This document shows positions 35,294 through 46,321 of a stretch of 64,000 nt of DNA, piece by piece. Position numbers and translations under genes: made by a program. Every line of letters begins with the position of its first letter. The stretch's first letter is position 1. The stretch covers positions 868,001 through 932,000 of the forward strand of contig CM066305.1 of the NCBI GenBank assembly GCA_033807695.1, written 5' to 3'. The notes beneath the pieces are model-generated. The model was not told the DNA's origin, did no database searches, and saw only the letters and a list, made by a program, of their open reading frames with translations. Source of the DNA: Daedaleopsis sinensis. Taxonomy: Eukaryota > Basidiomycota > Agaricomycetes > Polyporales > Polyporaceae.

Positions 35294-37578
35294 CTATACG
35301 CTTCCGATATTCTTGTAACGATGGATCGCTCGCTTCCGGGCTTCGTCGTGCTCTACTATTGCACGGGGATATCCCAACTTATCAGCAACCTTCGGCGGCG
35401 GTTTGTGAATCTCTACAGTATGTTCCTTGTCAGGCCGTGATCCTCGACGAGAAAACAATCGTACCTTTCCCTCTGAGTTTGGCGAGCTCTGGGACGAATG
35501 CACGAATGTACTCTCCTCCGGGGTCCGTCTGTCAATTATGTTTAGAACCTGATCGCATGTGACAGGAATAACACACTCGCCTTCTCGCTTTGGAGGTACG
35601 GGTTGAAGATCCTGAAGTATGGTGCAGGGTCGACACCAGTGCTTGCGCTCCACTGCCAGCCCCCGTTATTGGAGGCCAAGTCACCGTCGATCAATACCTC
35701 CATGAAGTACTGTCGATCCCGACGCATCAATATCAGAGGACAACTCGACATCCTCGTGCAAGGCCACTCACCTTCTCGCCTAGTCGCCAATCGATCATGA
35801 GGTCCTTCGTCAAGAACATCGCGGAGATCATGCGCCCGCGGTTGTGCATCCACCCCATCTCGTTCGCCTGCCGCATGGCGGCGTCGACGATGGGCACGCC
35901 CGTGCGGCCGTCCTTCCATGCCTGGAGATGCTCCTCCGAGGTCTCCCATTGCACATTTGCATATTTCTCCTGGAACGGACGACCCATGGACACCCGGGGA
36001 AACAGCGCAAGGATGTGCGTGTAGAAGTCGCGCCAAGCTACGTATCGACGTCAACGAGGTCGATGAGCTTGTGTCTGCCAGTGTCGCGCGGGGAGAAGTG
36101 ACCTACCGACTTCCTGGATCCAGCGGCCGATACCCGTGTCGCGACTGGTATCGACCTTCTTCTTGCCACACGCTGCAAGGGCCTCGCGGACGCATGCACG
36201 GGCGGAAATGATACCTGATGATAGGTATGGACTGCATGAAAAGGTAAGTCACAAAATCCCAGGGATTTTGGCATTTTTAACTGACCTTATGCGACTAGTT
36301 GTATCGCTATCCAATCTATCACGTTGATCTTTGTACTTCCCTAGGCGGCTCTGCCGTGCGGGATCCTTGACATCTTTGGCACCGTCGTTCAAGGGATCGA
36401 CTGCTCCCAGTTGTGTTGATCGTGAAGCTGTATAGAAGAATCTGCGCAGCATCTGCTCACAAGCACGTTTGAATGGCGTTGGAAAGCAGCAAGTGAGCGA
36501 CCATACCTTATGTGCTGCATCCTCGCCAGCGGGCCATAAGGTGGGTATCTTCACTCGATCGTCCGGAGCCATCGCGAATCCTTCAATATGGTCGGGAACT
36601 TCGACGTCAAAGAGCTTCCCAAAAACTGGGTGTACGCGGACCGATACATCATTTGGTACCGGGGAATTGGCCTCCGCAAGATGGTTGGACGTCGCTTGAT
36701 CAAGGATAGCTGCCCATGTGCGCATGAACGGAGAATATACCTGTGAGTCGGTGTGAGCATACACCTGTCAGAATACACTTGAGGACTGACCGTATATCCG
36801 CGACCATCTTTAGTCCTGACATCACCTGGCGGGATGACGCACTTGTCGTGGATGAACTCGCATACCACCGTTTGCTGTTTGGTGGCTAGCTGGCAGACGA
36901 CGATATCCCTGCGCAGCTCGTCGACCTCGTATTCAATGTTCGCGAAGAGATGGGATGCGTGCCACTCCTCGAGGAGTTCCAGCACAAACGCAGGGATTTT
37001 CGTGCGAGGTGAGTGCGACACGGTGTACAGGGGAATGTTGAGCATCGCTAACGTCGACTGAGTAGGGAGTGGGTGGTGAGTCAAGCAACCAAATGCGTCT
37101 TAGTCTACACTCACCCGGATGATTCGAAGGTTCCGCAGATTAAAGTCGATTCTGCGGGCACCGCGGTCATGCGCGACGTAATCCTGAGGGCTGAAGACAT
37201 GTAGTACAACCAACGGAACCCCGTCCCGTTTCGCCTGGGCAGAAGCCTGGGACAGGGCCCTGTTGTCTCGAACTAATGGCAAGTCAGCCTCAGCTGGACT
37301 CTCAAGGCCCGGAACGGTACAGACGCACTTCGGAGGTCCTCCATTCTCATCCAATACACGACACAATCCCCCTTTCTGGGAGAGGTCTTGAGATTGTCCC
37401 GCACAGCGTCAGCAAGTCGGAGCATAGGGGGGTGTGCATCTGCCTTGGCGGCGTTTTCGAACGTGGCGATCTTGTTAGGCAAGAACTTGATGTCCTCCCG
37501 CGTTTTCTTCGTTGGGCTTGCGCGCGGCATAGCTGCGACCACTGTGGTGGACGACACGCTGCGTGCCCGTTTGGACAT
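35294..37578 (-). CDS. PHR1: Class I CPD DNA photolyase
   Basis: Repairs UV-induced cyclobutane pyrimidine dimers using light, with FAD and an antenna chromophore. The start [20 protein letters not shown] is at 37578. The basic N-terminal leader with a KRAR motif suggests nuclear or mitochondrial targeting. The photolyase N-terminal domain has [17 protein letters not shown], joined to [40 protein letters not shown] and [11 protein letters not shown]. The FAD-binding half has [27 protein letters not shown]-like [18 protein letters not shown], and the segment [20 protein letters not shown] followed by [10 protein letters not shown]. Next come [18 protein letters not shown] and [20 protein letters not shown], the class I CPD signature. 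The length and motif order are complete. Several short introns are inferred. A cryptochrome role is less likely because of the CPD-specific WSASTG context. Confidence 0.93.
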
Positions 37579-38377
37579 GGTAATGCGGAGGAGGGTGTGT
37601 ATGTGTATGATGGCAGCTGTGTCGCGGACGAGGGGATGAAGGGAGGAAGAGACGTGGCGTGCGGCTCTCAACCGGCCAAACGCGAGTGCATCTACCAGGC
37701 AGCGGACCTACTCAATTCAGCATCCCCTCCGTCACAGGCGCGATCCCGCTGCGATCGTGTCCCGCTGCATCGCAGGTCATGTGATCGCGTTCGGTCGCCG
37801 TCGTTCAACATATCAATACCGACTGATTGTGCATGTATGATTATCATGCATGGCTTGATGGATTTACCTTCTTGTTTGCTATGATCCGTACGAGATAAGA
37901 TATGGAGGAAACGTTGCTGAAGACGATGAATCGGCGGTGAATCGTTCACTTACCGTCGGTCCATGACAGTATTACTAGTGGCGGTGTTGCTTGTTGGCGC
38001 CCATGCCAGGTCGCAGCCAAACATAAACCCACAGTTCCCCTGATTGTCCCTCTCATCTGGCTGGTTCGGTCTACTTTTCTTACCCTTTTCTATCTGTAGG
38101 CGACGTTATAGCTAGGCGACGATATGTGCAATGTGGGTGTCTGTTGTTCAATGAGCAAACAACTGCCTGTAATGGCAGGTACCGACTGTGCTCTGTGACT
38201 GGCAATCCACCCGCCATCGCGCCCGACGACTGCAGGCAATCACGTTCCTAGGATTGATACTTAAGCACGTCTCTAAGACCCAGCTAGTCAGCATCCTCAT
38301 CAGCAGTTTCACAGCCCTATATACCCAACGAACCCGGAATCACTCCACATTCGCTATCCACTCTACCCACTGGCAGA
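37579..38377. other. Divergent spacer between the photolyase gene and the small ORF
   Basis: About 800 bp. The right end looks like a promoter for the small gene at 38378: a TATA-like TATATACC near 38318, then a CT-rich initiator stretch ending in gcagaATG. No other gene is visible. Confidence 0.45.
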
Positions 38378-38605
38378 ATGTCTTGCGCTACCATCTCTCC
38401 CTCCTTTGGCATCTTCCCCACTGCCACAGCGACCCCTCACGCGTTCAACCTGTTTGCGACTACACAATCTCCTCGCGACACCTACCACATGTACGAGGAT
38501 GCACGCCAGGTGCTTCATCCTTCCAACGGGCGCATCCGTAGCAGGAAGTCGAGCTCTGGCTCCTTCAAACACACCCCAGGTCTGAAGAAGATCTTCGGGC
38601 TATAG
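38378..38605 (+). CDS. Candidate small protein of 75 residues, unknown
   Basis: A single-exon open frame beginning MSCATISPSFGIFPTATATP and ending FKHTPGLKKIFGL. I do not recognise it. Arguments for a real gene: a TATA-like element about 60 bp upstream, a CT-rich leader typical of expressed fungal genes, a favourable ATG context, and a patterned C-terminus (basic RIRSRKSSSGS then an amphipathic GLKKIFGL end). Arguments against: its short length and no recognisable family. Small polypore proteins with a Ser/Lys-rich tail and a C-terminal FFGL-like end exist in my recollection, but I cannot verify homology. Confidence 0.4.
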   Translation: MSCATISPSFGIFPTATATPHAFNLFATTQSPRDTYHMYEDARQVLHPSNGRIRSRKSSSGSFKHTPGLKKIFGL

Positions 38606-39020
38606 ATCATCGCCTTGCAAACTCAACATCCTCGGATGTGGCAGCCCCTATCCTACCCCTACGACGGTACTTGTGGACTGTCAGACCACACGACGGCGGA
38701 CGCCTCCCGAGATTCCTCGCGCGGTCCAGGTGATTTGCCCGAGAGCTCGAAGACCTACCATGGTTATCCCAAACACCCGACATCTATGCCTCTTTGCCTC
38801 TGGCGATAGAGGACTTCTACCACCAATCGCCGTAAACCTCGCTCTTACGAGTCGGCACCGAAAGCTTCTGAAGGAAGGGGTGGGAATGGAGACGACGGTA
38901 TTTGGAGCGTATCCGATCGAGGCAGTACGAGTACTACATACCCGTAACCATCGATATGGACTTGTGGATGTAGCATACTTGCCCGCATTGCCAACGATAT
39001 CGTGAACTGGTGCGCAAGTA

Positions 39021-39803
39021 CAGTATTCCCCCGGTCCTTGAGACAACCCCGGTCCTTGAGACAAACGATTCTGGTTGACGAACGAGAAGCAATAAAATTG
39101 GGGTAAAATGATCACAATTCTAATTCAGCGTTTCTTGACATGCAGCAATATTTTCGTGACCATAGGACTTCATGTTCTGGTAGCATCGTATGTCAGATTG
39201 GGGCGCTTATGAACTAAACATGTTTTTACATGTCTCCGTCTTTAAGAAAAATGATGTGAGGGTCCTCACGTAGTTCCAGTCATCTTTAATCTACTATAGT
39301 GCACAAGCTAGCTTTATTCTCGCGGGGAATCGTACAATGGACATTACTTGGTCGACTGACTGCAAGACAAGCGATGCACGTGACTGACGTCACACGACAT
39401 GACCCAATATCCGCGCCGATTCCGCGGTGTACTCTGCCTCACATTTTTGTTTTCAGTATATCCTACTAGCTCTAGTAGAGTCATTTACGTCCAACCTGCT
39501 CTCACAGCGAGATTTGGAAGGCAGACGATCAAGGATTTCGAGGGGCGAGTGAATAGCGCCCAACAGAGTCATTGATGGCATATCCTAAAATGGGTGTCTC
39601 AAGGAGTGGGGTATGCTTAGATCCAGCGTTAACACATATCATATTCTCTACGCACGCGTTCCTGTTCTCTCGCATTCAGAATTTTTTCCGGAGCAGCCCG
39701 TAGCTGTGGCAATAGCCATATCCAATTTCAAGACCTGGAGGATGGTTGTGAGGGAGCTACTCGCTACCTAAGGTTTGCTGTCTCAAGGACCGGGGGAATA
39801 CTG
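39021..39803. mobile_element. Non-autonomous Tc1/mariner-type DNA transposon (MITE-like), 783 bp
   Basis: The two ends form a perfect 25-bp inverted repeat. The left end (39021-39045) starts CAGTATTCCCCCGGTCCTTG and the right end (39779-39803) is its exact reverse complement. Each end is flanked by the dinucleotide TA (39019-39020 and 39804-39805), the target duplication made by Tc1/mariner transposases. Inside the left end, CCCCGGTCCTTGAGACAA is repeated directly once more (39046-39063). No open frame in the interior resembles a transposase, so the element cannot move without a helper elsewhere. It sits between the small ORF and the coiled-coil gene. The intact ends suggest recent insertion. 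Confidence 0.85.
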
Positions 39804-39870
39804 TACTGTCAATATTTTAGAATGTCATACTCGCTGTAAGGAGGCGCCGGGGGAGGCGACGCAATAAGCG

Positions 39871-39887
39871 CACGTGAGGGCCACGTG
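39871..39887. promoter_or_regulatory. Two CACGTG boxes upstream of the coiled-coil gene
   Basis: CACGTG occurs at 39871-39876 and 39882-39887, 113-129 bp before the ATG at 40000. CACGTG is the core site of bHLH and some bZIP regulators. Function is inferred from position. Confidence 0.4.
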
Positions 39888-39999
39888 CTCGATGGTTCCA
39901 GGCGGAGTCGATTCGCTGTGCTGCTCGCGCACTCTGACCTCAACGTCTTCCTCGGCCAATCTCTCAGGCGGTCGACGCGCCGCCCTTCCTCTCGTCCTC

Positions 40000-41283
40000 A
40001 TGGACCTCCCGACGCCTCGAGAGCTGGAACTGGAGACTCTCCTGCGCCAACGTGACGCGCAGGTCGTCGAACTCACCGTGCGTATCGTCCTAGCGTACCT
40101 GCTATCATATACGGCTCACATCGCGACGCGTACCAGGATGAAGTCACGCATTTACGACAATTTCTCGCGACCCAGCCGCCGCCCTCGGCGACTGAACCTA
40201 CTACAATCCCCCCTGCGTTGATGTCATTGCTCCTACCCCACCTCAACCAGCATACTACTGCCGCCACATCTGGGTCGGGGTCCGCTACAGCTGCCCTAAT
40301 CCAGAGAAACAAGACGCTCCAAGAGGAGAACGATGAGCTATACAACCTGCTGAAGATTGGAGAGACTGGACGGCTGAAGGAGGATGTCCATTCTCTTAGG
40401 CACCTTGTTCGCAGGTTGGAGGCGGCGCTCAGAGGTATGTTTGGCGCTTGGGCTGTCACGATCACCTGAACTGAGATATGTTATAGAATCGCATCAAGTC
40501 ATCGCGTTGTTAAGGTATGCCCTTCCGATTTGCCTCTTCCCCCCTTTCCTGACGTGTGCCTACAGTACCGAGCTGAAGGAGTCTCAAGACGCGTACCTCC
40601 AAGCCCACGGGCGCACTCAGCCATCCCCAGCGCCGCGTCCGCACCAACCCCCACCTCACCTATCGATTAGCAATGGAAAACTCCCGCCTACTGGGCCCCG
40701 TGCACACAAAAAGCCACGTCTCTCCGAATCCCAGAACTCTCCCGCCGCTTCCAACGCCTCCCTACCACCGAAGCCGCACTTGTCCGCAGCTAATGCGACG
40801 CAGCCCCGCGGCGCCTCCAGGGACTCTCGTGTGTCTCAAGACAAGAAGCCCTCGGTGGAGAATAACACCATGGACGTGGATGACGACAACCGATCTCGAC
40901 CGAGGTCGCCTGTCCGGGAACGTGACAAGCCTCCCCACCGGGATAGGGGCCGAGACAGAGACAAAGACAGAGACCGTGATCGGGGAGATAGAGACCGTGT
41001 CAGGAATCGTGACCGAGAGCGCAACAAGGAACGCGACAAAGAGCGTGACAAGGACCGCGACCGTGATCGTGACAGGGCGTCTCGGCGTAATGGTGGTGGA
41101 GGAAGTGGTGGGGCAGGAAGTGGTGGTGGCAGTGGTGGTGGTGGTGGTGGAGGAGGAGGAGGAGCAGCAGCAGCAGCAGCAAGCGGGGGTGGGGGAGGTC
41201 GCCGTGGCGGCGGCAAACGGACGAACGGCAACAATATCGACCCCTTGGGAGATCGGACGCTGGCGGAACGTATGGGACTGTAA
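40000..41283 (+). CDS. Coiled-coil protein with RD/RE-rich and Gly-rich tail; possible WTAP/Mum2-type subunit
   Basis: The start MDLPTPRELELETLLRQRDA is at 40000. Exon 1 ends at 40077 and exon 2 begins at 40137, giving TDEVTHLRQFLATQPPP. The core is a coiled coil: RNKTLQEENDELYNLLKIGE, TGRLKEDVHSLRHLVRRLEA, ALR, then across short introns ESHQVIALLS and TELKESQDAYLQ. After a Pro/Ser-rich linker with KKPRLSE comes a long alternating-charge RD/RE/KE region (about 40920-41080), a poly-Gly/poly-Ala run, and the ending DRTLAERMGL. The heptad region with ENDELY and ALRESHQVI recalls WTAP/Mum2, the scaffold of the mRNA m6A-methyltransferase complex, and RD-rich tails are typical of splicing-associated proteins. 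This identification is tentative. The simple-sequence tail is prone to length change. Confidence 0.65.
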
Positions 41284-43600
41284 TCGGACTCGGACGGCCA
41301 ATCGTGGCGTGCACCACGGACGCACGCCGTGTTGTGTAGTACATACGGTACGACTTCCTCTCTCGAATCGTGCACCACCGCGTATGCACAAGGTCTAACT
41401 TATCTCTATTTGGACTCTCGCCCACAGTTGTATTCATACCATTGTTCACGCTCTGTCGTCGTAATGCTTTCCGGAATTGTTGTATCTATCTTCTTGATTC
41501 ATATCTCCACGCTGTGTACCACCACTGACCTCACTCTCCGAGTCATTCCAGCAGCAAACTCCCGCAATATTCTTGACGAGTACCGGCGCATACACAACAC
41601 TCCGCACCCCTTGCATCCCCCACGCGATCTTGCTATATCTTCGCAGATACGACCCAAATATCGTATGTCAGCACAAGTATTCGTGTACGGATGTGCAACA
41701 AAAGATCGAACTGCGTATGTTTACACACCCTCGACCGCGTGTGCCGTGATCTTTTCCATCAGACCAGCAGAGTCAAGGATCTGTTCTGAGCAATGGCAAC
41801 GGGGAACACCACCGACGTCAGCGACCATGCCTACCGTGTCTAACAACCTCTTCTAGTTCAACGCGCAATCTCTCCACGCCATACCACCATGCCCCAGAAG
41901 CTCACGTTTCGACGCCCCCAATTACGGAACATTAGTTCGTACTGCGCGATGTTCCCAACGTCTGACCCAATCACGGTCGTCTCCCTGCTCACTGTTTAAA
42001 CTATTGCACAGTCCTGGGTCCATCCGGGAGCGTGATGCAGCTATTAGGAGATACGTCGATGTCCTGACACACGGTAATGTCATCCAAAATACGTTGAACA
42101 CCGCCGTCACAATCGCTAGCTCACTTCTCTTCGCTACGCAGGTCTCGCTGATGCGCCTCATCGACCCTGACTGCGAGCTGCACTCCACAAGTCCGAGGGT
42201 CGAAGGACTTGCATGATGCGCTCACACGCACCCATGCTCCGCGGCATGAAACTCGATCCCTGGACCTCCATTCGTGTTCGACCAGGGAGTGCTGCTCCTT
42301 CCCTGGCCCCGTTACGAAACTTCCCCGCCCTCGGCCAACCCCCGTCCGGTCTCAAGGCCGTCTTTGCATTCAGCATTCAGACATCAGATCAGCACTGTCT
42401 ATAGTGCCATTCACTCCCCATTATCGCCTCATCACGCGCACGCCCGACCTCGGCCGCGCTCGGCGTCCTTCAATACTCGACACTCAGGGCGGCACGCGAT
42501 GCACAGCACGGATGCAGACTGCCCTTCTCCCACGAAAGCGCCTCCGCCCCCTTCGAACCGACGCTTACCTCGAAACTCAAGCTCAAGCTCTCGCCTTCGC
42601 TCGCGTGTCGCCCAGACGTGTCTTAGGAGCTCAACATGGCGGACGCGCTCCGAGTCGGGACGCCCGCGTCCCTAGAGGCGATTCAGAGTGCTCGCGGAGG
42701 CTTCGCTTCCGTCGCTCCCGTCGGTCACTTAAGTCCGACTGCGCGCCCGCCATGGCCATAGCTCACTTCGTCGGCATCACGATTCAGGGACCCAGGGCCT
42801 TCAAGCCCTCAAGGTCGCACCCTGACCCGAGCGTGACAACAGCCAAGGCCGGGAGCTCACGGGCGAAGTCACCGTTCACGGGCCAACGCGAGTCGCCGTG
42901 CCGGACCTCGGACTCTGTTCAGGCTCGCACTCGGCACTCCGTGCGTGCAAGAACGCCGCTAGCGCTGCGCAGAGCACGGAGAACGTGCAAGACGGGACAA
43001 GCAGCTTAAGCCTAAGCGAGTCGGGTGGGTGCGCCACGTCGGACCCGCGCGTCCCACCGTGCATGTGCCGCCTCCGTCTTGCGAACGACCCGACCGCGCG
43101 TCCGACTGCGAAGGGACCGTGCACCGTGGACATACGGCGACGAGGCTCGACGTTTGTGCGTGCGAGGCGTGTTCGCCGCTCGTCGCCCCCCTTCGTGCGC
43201 TGCCCACTACTCGCTGGCAGGGCCCACTGGTGACTGTTGCCCCCGCCGCCCGTGCCACTGGCCGCCTTGTGGGGTTCCCGAGTCTCACGGCACCAGATTG
43301 CAAGCCATCTTGAATCTGTGGCCAGCCTGGCCCCCTGGGGCCGCGGGGGACCGCCACAACTCGAAGCCTGTTAACGAAGGCCTGAACGCGGACTTCCTGG
43401 ACGAATGGACGAATGGACGCACCGCGCGGTCGATCCTGCCGGCACCCGTGTTCGCCGGTCGCGATCATGGACGCTGCGGGCGGGCCACTGCCCCAGACAT
43501 GCTCCGGGTCCCCGAGTTCCCGAGTACCCGCCCCGCCCCGCCCCGCCCCAGCTCCAATTCGGCTCGGGGATATCAGTGATAATTATGCATTAGCACTAGT

Positions 43601-43614
43601 GTCGACGCGTCGAC
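43601..43614. repeat. 14-bp perfect palindrome with ACGCGT core
   Basis: GTCGACGCGTCGAC is its own reverse complement. Its core ACGCGT is the MluI cell-cycle box recognised by MBF-type regulators. A second palindrome of the same design lies at 45061-45074. Confidence 0.8.
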
Positions 43615-44447
43615 GTTCAGTGTCGGCGCGCTGCTCAGCGCACTGATACTGTCGCGATTCCAAACCCGTCTGCGACCCGCCCCGGACGGTCGCCCGACGC
43701 CGGCCGCTGGCCACATTCACAAAACCTCCGGACATCGTCCAGTGTCTCGCCGCGCCGCGGCCGTTCGGAAGGCATCGTCGTCCCATCATCCCCGATGGAG
43801 TGAGTGCCGTCTCTCCACCTCCGTGCGTGTACTTGCTGCTGAGCGCTGACTGCCGACGCGATAGCTCGCTGGCCGGGTACGCCGTCACATATCTTGTTCC
43901 TTACCTGGGACGCGGGGCCTGCGTATATGTCATGCCCGGGCCAATGCACGCGGATGGCACCAAGATGTTTCCAGTGCGGCTCCGCGCGCGTGCGTTCGCA
44001 AACACGCCGCTACTAGTACTTACTGAACGACATCGGGCCCAGGACCACGGTGCATACCCGGACATGTACAATCAGCGCCGCGCCTCCAACTCCAAATGCA
44101 GCAGAGGAGTCTGATGCGCAACAACGATCGGTACGCATCAGCTACCTTAGTACCCACCCATGGTATATGACCCATGATGCATGATCCGCGAAACAGGCCA
44201 TCGTGTGCAAGCTACAGGCAGAGCAACTTATCTGTATAGCAGGGCTCGGGCCCGCCGCCCGCCCCCACACTGACCGGGCCCCCTGGCCAACTCGGGGCCT
44301 GCTGAACAGCAAAGGCCTCTGAGGGCCCCGCCCGCTCGCGCCTGCTGGAGCTCGCCGAGCGATATCTCCTTCGACTCTATCGGGCGGCGTCCCTAAGGCC
44401 TAAGGCTCTCGCCGGGCGCACCGTTACAATCTGCCGGTGAATGCACT

Positions 44448-44626
44448 CCTCAGGCCTCAGGATTCATCTCAGAAGACTCGAATGTCAGCACATACGTGCC
44501 TCGCACATCGGGACGGGGACGGGGACGGGGACGGTACCGGTCTCGCGATGCCGAATTCGAATCGGATCCTGGCGCGCGGCCCATGTTTAGATCTAGAACT
44601 TTAGAGCACGGGCCTGAGGCCTGAGG
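44448..44626. repeat. Inverted repeat of duplicated heptamers enclosing a G-quadruplex motif
   Basis: Left arm 44448-44461 is CCTCAGGCCTCAGG; right arm 44613-44626 is CCTGAGGCCTGAGG, its exact reverse complement. The arms enclose 151 bp that include a GGGGAC repeat array at 44510-44534. It could form a hairpin or be the remnant of a small inverted-repeat element. Confidence 0.7.
44510..44534 (+). repeat. GGGGAC tandem array, potential G-quadruplex
   Basis: Four G-runs of three to four Gs are separated by AC dinucleotides, meeting the usual G3+N1-7 pattern for an intramolecular G-quadruplex. It is located inside the heptamer inverted repeat. Confidence 0.7.
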
Positions 44627-45060
44627 AATGTTCGCACTGGCCCGAACGTGCGCCCACTGCCACATACTACATTGTGCACAGTGGGTGCACGTCGCACGTT
44701 GCGCGGGCGACGCTCCTGCTACAATGCCAGTACTCTATATATACATAGTAGTGCCAGTGCTATTAGCCACCGCGCTCCGAGTCCGGCTGCGGAAGTGCCC
44801 CAATCATCGCGATTGACGATATTCGCATGCGCATGCCTAGGGTCCGTCAGTGCCCCTGCCACGAACGTTGATGGTACCAGACGATGGACGAGTACACTTA
44901 CGTGAGCTAGCACTCGCCGCTCTGTAACGCTGTACATCCTGCGCAGCAGCCGACTCCGACATCCGTGCTACGATTATCCAGTACTTAACCCCGGGGGCCC
45001 GCGCCAAGCTCAAGGGCTCGACTATTCCCATCGAGCTTAACTTGCAATTACCTGTCTAAC

Positions 45061-45074
45061 GTTAACGCGTTAAC
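45061..45074. repeat. 14-bp perfect palindrome with ACGCGT core
   Basis: GTTAACGCGTTAAC is its own reverse complement and shares the GTNNACGCGTNNAC layout with the palindrome at 43601-43614. Confidence 0.8.
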
Positions 45075-45259
45075 GTCTACCCCATGCATATGGCATGCGC
45101 TTGAGCTTGAGGTATACGTAGCCCATGTGGCCTGCAGGACCAGTGGCCAAGCGGACGTCCTCGGCTTAAGTTGCTGCAAATGACAGTACTAGTGATGCAT
45201 GCATGACGGGCGGGTGGTCTGGGTCGCTCGGCGTGACGCGGTAGCCTACATACGCATAC

Positions 45260-45405
45260 GGCGCGTCATGCGTCATGTGCAGAATCGCGGCGCGTCATGC
45301 GCACTGTTTCGTGCGACGTGCGGCGTGCGGCGTGTCATACTTTCCTGCGCGGCGCGTCACACTCGCGACCGTGGCGCGTCCTCACATACTGCACACGGCG
45401 CGCCC
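45260..45405. repeat. Irregular array of GGCGCGTCA-type units
   Basis: GGCGCGTCA or a one-base variant recurs at about 45260, 45289, 45329, 45351, 45373 and (as GGCGCGCC) 45398, at spacings of roughly 22-40 bp. Units have diverged. No known function. Confidence 0.5.
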
Positions 45406-46321
45406 GAGCTCGCGTTCGCGTTCAAACACAAAATTTGAATCCGGCGTGTGTACTGCAGAGAGACAAGGCCCGGGGGCGGTTCATATTGTACAGCTACCGT
45501 ACAAGGCCGGCGACATGGCTATAGACGCACTGGTACTGCTACTCTACACGGGGCGCGGCTGTTGCTGGTAATTAGGGCGCGGAGGATAGAGTAAGTATAC
45601 GGTCGACTACGGTACGGAATTACGACACCATACGTTAAGGAGGTGCGGGCGGGCTGATAATATGCACGGACAGAAACCTGAAAGGAGTGGTGCAGAAGCT
45701 CTATACAGCGAATGCGAAGCGGTATGTGTGTGAACGGGGGCGGCGATGATGAAGATGCGGAAGAATGAGTGGATGCGATGCGGTGCGAAGCTGCAGAATG
45801 AACCATGCCAAGACAACAGAAGAAGAAAGAGCCCGAGGGTGAGTAAAGAGCGTGGAATAAAATGTGGCGGTAGCGTATGGCGGAGAATGGTGGTGGTACA
45901 GATTTTCGGGGTGCCTGCGCGCGAGGACGCGGCGGCACGCCAGCCCAGATACGACGTAGTCCCGGATGCTTTCAGGGTGAGGAGATAGGAATGAAACCCC
46001 GCGCGCGCTGCTGCGATGTTCTGTCGCCAGGACCGTGCGCCCCCGCCACCACACGGCGTAGTTGTGGAAGTGACGGGGGGGATGGGTGAGAACATCGCAG
46101 CCAGGAGCTTGGGATGCCCTATGCTCAACCGTGCTCGCAAACGCCAGGTGTGACCGTCCCCGTCGCACCGGAAGGGAAGCGCAGGGTCGTTGGACGTCGG
46201 CCTCCCCTCAAAGGCCTCGCGTCAATCACGGAGAACGTTGACACGAGTGACAGGATATGACCACGGCCGATGGGCTGCGAGAATTCGGTCGAGCGAGGGG
46301 GGATGTGCGCAGCGCGGGCCG

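Larger units (their letters stand above)
41284..46321. other. Gene-poor, repeat-rich region with decayed sequence
   Basis: About 5 kb without a recognisable gene on either strand. Open frames here are short, Arg/Pro/Ser-rich, mutually overlapping and share no family motifs. The DNA contains two similar decayed segments (about 43320-43380 and 44265-44325, both with GGCCCCCTGG followed by a CAACTCG...GCCTG block). It also holds 14-bp perfect palindromes, a (CCCGC)n stretch near 43530, a G-quadruplex motif, tandem heptamers and irregular GGCGCGTCA repeats. It reads like a graveyard of old mobile DNA, but no transposase, reverse transcriptase or long terminal repeat could be identified. Confidence 0.5.

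Noticed and set aside
39780..39810. Read first as an isolated short repeat of the motif at 39021
   Set aside because: The relation is inverted, perfect over 25 bp and flanked by TA on both sides, so it is better explained as the right end of one transposon.
42209..43579. Plus-strand open frames of up to 266 codons in the decayed region
   Set aside because: Low-complexity Arg/Pro/Ala composition, no motif, several frames open at once; considered for a degraded transposase but nothing recognisable.
45607..46168. Minus-strand open frames of 139-177 codons
   Set aside because: Three overlapping frames with no conserved motif and compositions typical of random translation.
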